Shown: one piece after another, positions 5,641-6,040 of the stretch
Numbering within the stretch: position 1 is the first letter of the stretch
Layout: each line of letters begins with the position of its first letter
Origin: Chitinophagaceae bacterium
Lineage (GTDB): Bacteria > Bacteroidota > Bacteroidia > Chitinophagales > Chitinophagaceae
Assembly: GCA_026785745.1 (NCBI GenBank)
Contig: JAJAZO010000191.1
Span: 1-6,040, forward strand
Direction: 5' to 3'
Length of the DNA: 6,040 nucleotides
Notes under the pieces: model-generated
The model's input: the letters and a program-made list of their open reading frames with translations, nothing else
Databases searched by the model: none
What the model was told of the DNA's origin: nothing
Program-made: the position numbers and the translations under genes

Positions 5641-5661
5641 AAATTCAACTATCAAATTCAA
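5640..5661. repeat. Two 9-bp direct repeats, 13-bp period
   Basis: CAAATTCAA occurs at 5640-5648 and again at 5653-5661, separated by CTAT. The second copy overlaps the DUF2283 stop codon. A period near one helical turn plus a few bases could suit a regulator of the acyltransferase gene, but two short A/T-rich copies may be chance. Confidence 0.35.
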
Positions 5662-5851
5662 GCTACTTCGTATTCCACTTTGTAAGGCTGTGGCAATTTC
5701 TTGGAGGCATCAAGTATCTCAATGGCTACAATAGAGCCATCTGCTGCATAATCAAGTATAATACCAGGCTTATCCTCATCACACTGTTTTATCGGGCTAT
5801 CACTTAACCTGAAGTAGAGAATGTCAACTTTTTATCATACTTAACCTTCAT
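5658..5851 (-). pseudogene. DUF2283 protein gene with a frameshift in an A5 run
   Basis: From the minus-strand ATG at 5851 the reading is MKVKYDKKLTFSTSG then stop. Shifting by -1 after the AAA codon in the A5 run (5833-5829) continues as KVDILYFRLSDSP, then DKPGIILDYAADGSIVAIE, then ILDASKKLPQPYKVEYEVA and a TGA at 5660-5658. The joined 64-residue product has the length and motif order of DUF2283 proteins (MKVxYDxxxDxLYxRxSD, PGIxLDYxxDGxIVxIEILDAS). The span is 194 nt, one short of a whole number of codons, so a single missing base explains it. DUF2283 proteins often pair with small toxin-like genes such as DUF4258 but their role is not well known. The start overlaps the end of an upstream ORF by 11 nt. 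Whether this is mutation, sequencing error or recoding cannot be told here; the preceding T makes classical slippage less likely. Confidence 0.75.
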
Positions 5852-6040
5852 AGTATTTTTCAATTTTAGAAGTCCGGTAAACAGTAATCACATTATCAGG
5901 CTCTTTCACAATATTTACAAATACACTTACCAAATAATCACCTTCACTTCCAAAGTTAATGATTGATTGACAAATTTTTCTCCCTTCTTCTGTTAGTATT
6001 TGCTTCGGTTACTTAAAATACTCATAACCATCTCTAAAGA
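5841..6040 (-). pseudogene. 3' part of probable DUF2283 partner gene, possibly interrupted
   Basis: The minus frame ending at TAA 5843-5841 is open for 55 codons back to an in-frame TAA at 6011-6009. It ends GDYLVSVFVNIVKEPDNV and ITVYRTSKIEKYYEG. The closing VITVYRTSKI-x-KY pattern resembles the end of DUF4258-like or similar small proteins found just before DUF2283 genes. No ATG lies between the upstream stop and the conserved part. Beyond that stop the same frame reads FRDGYEYFK to the window edge, which could be the same gene broken by a nonsense change or the end of another one. The 11-nt overlap with the DUF2283 start suggests a coupled pair. Family assignment is tentative. Confidence 0.45.

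Noticed and set aside
5411..5734. 107-codon plus-strand ORF
   Set aside because: It runs antisense to the acyltransferase start and through the palindrome cluster; no recognisable protein.
5829..5833. Programmed -1 frameshifting as the explanation for the DUF2283 frame break
   Set aside because: The site lacks the sixth A of the classical A AAA AAG heptamer, and such recoding is not known for this short family; mutation or read error is simpler.

Overview
The window looks like chromosome from a member of the Bacteroidota, probably near the Chitinophagaceae. The pointers are a TAnnTTTG-type -7 promoter element before lpxA, AT-rich leaders with little Shine-Dalgarno sequence, a Chitinophagaceae-like lone ABC ATPase behind lpxA, and G/C-rich palindromic dispersed repeats of the kind common in this phylum. 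The taxon is an inference; no rRNA or tRNA gene is present.

Layout, left to right: the 5' part of a nitroreductase-family gene (minus, runs off the left edge); a divergent ChaN/Tiki-type secreted protein (plus); a 217-nt gene-free convergent spacer with repeat remnants; an AraC-type regulator (minus) with an unusual five-cysteine cluster; a divergent control region with a 9-bp dyad, a good lpxA promoter and overlapping palindromes in the leader; lpxA (plus), translationally overlapped by an ABC ATPase gene; a convergent small Cys-rich lipoprotein (minus) only 4 nt away; a 143-bp MITE-like element at the stop codon of an OafA-type membrane acyltransferase (minus); a palindrome-rich leader; and finally a decayed or frameshifted DUF2283 gene overlapped by the end of a probable partner ORF (both minus).

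Functionally the centre concerns the cell envelope. LpxA starts lipid A synthesis, the overlapping ABC ATPase is probably co-translated with it, and the acyltransferase may O-acylate a surface glycan. The AraC regulator shares a control region with lpxA but nothing shows that it controls it.

No complete undescribed system is evident. The most notable signals are small-scale: a 42-nt in-frame, palindrome-bearing insertion in the ABC gene with diagnostic flanking repeats, a MITE-like element whose target duplication contains a gene's stop codon, a DUF2283 gene that needs a -1 shift in an A5 run to read through, and several palindromes placed in leaders.
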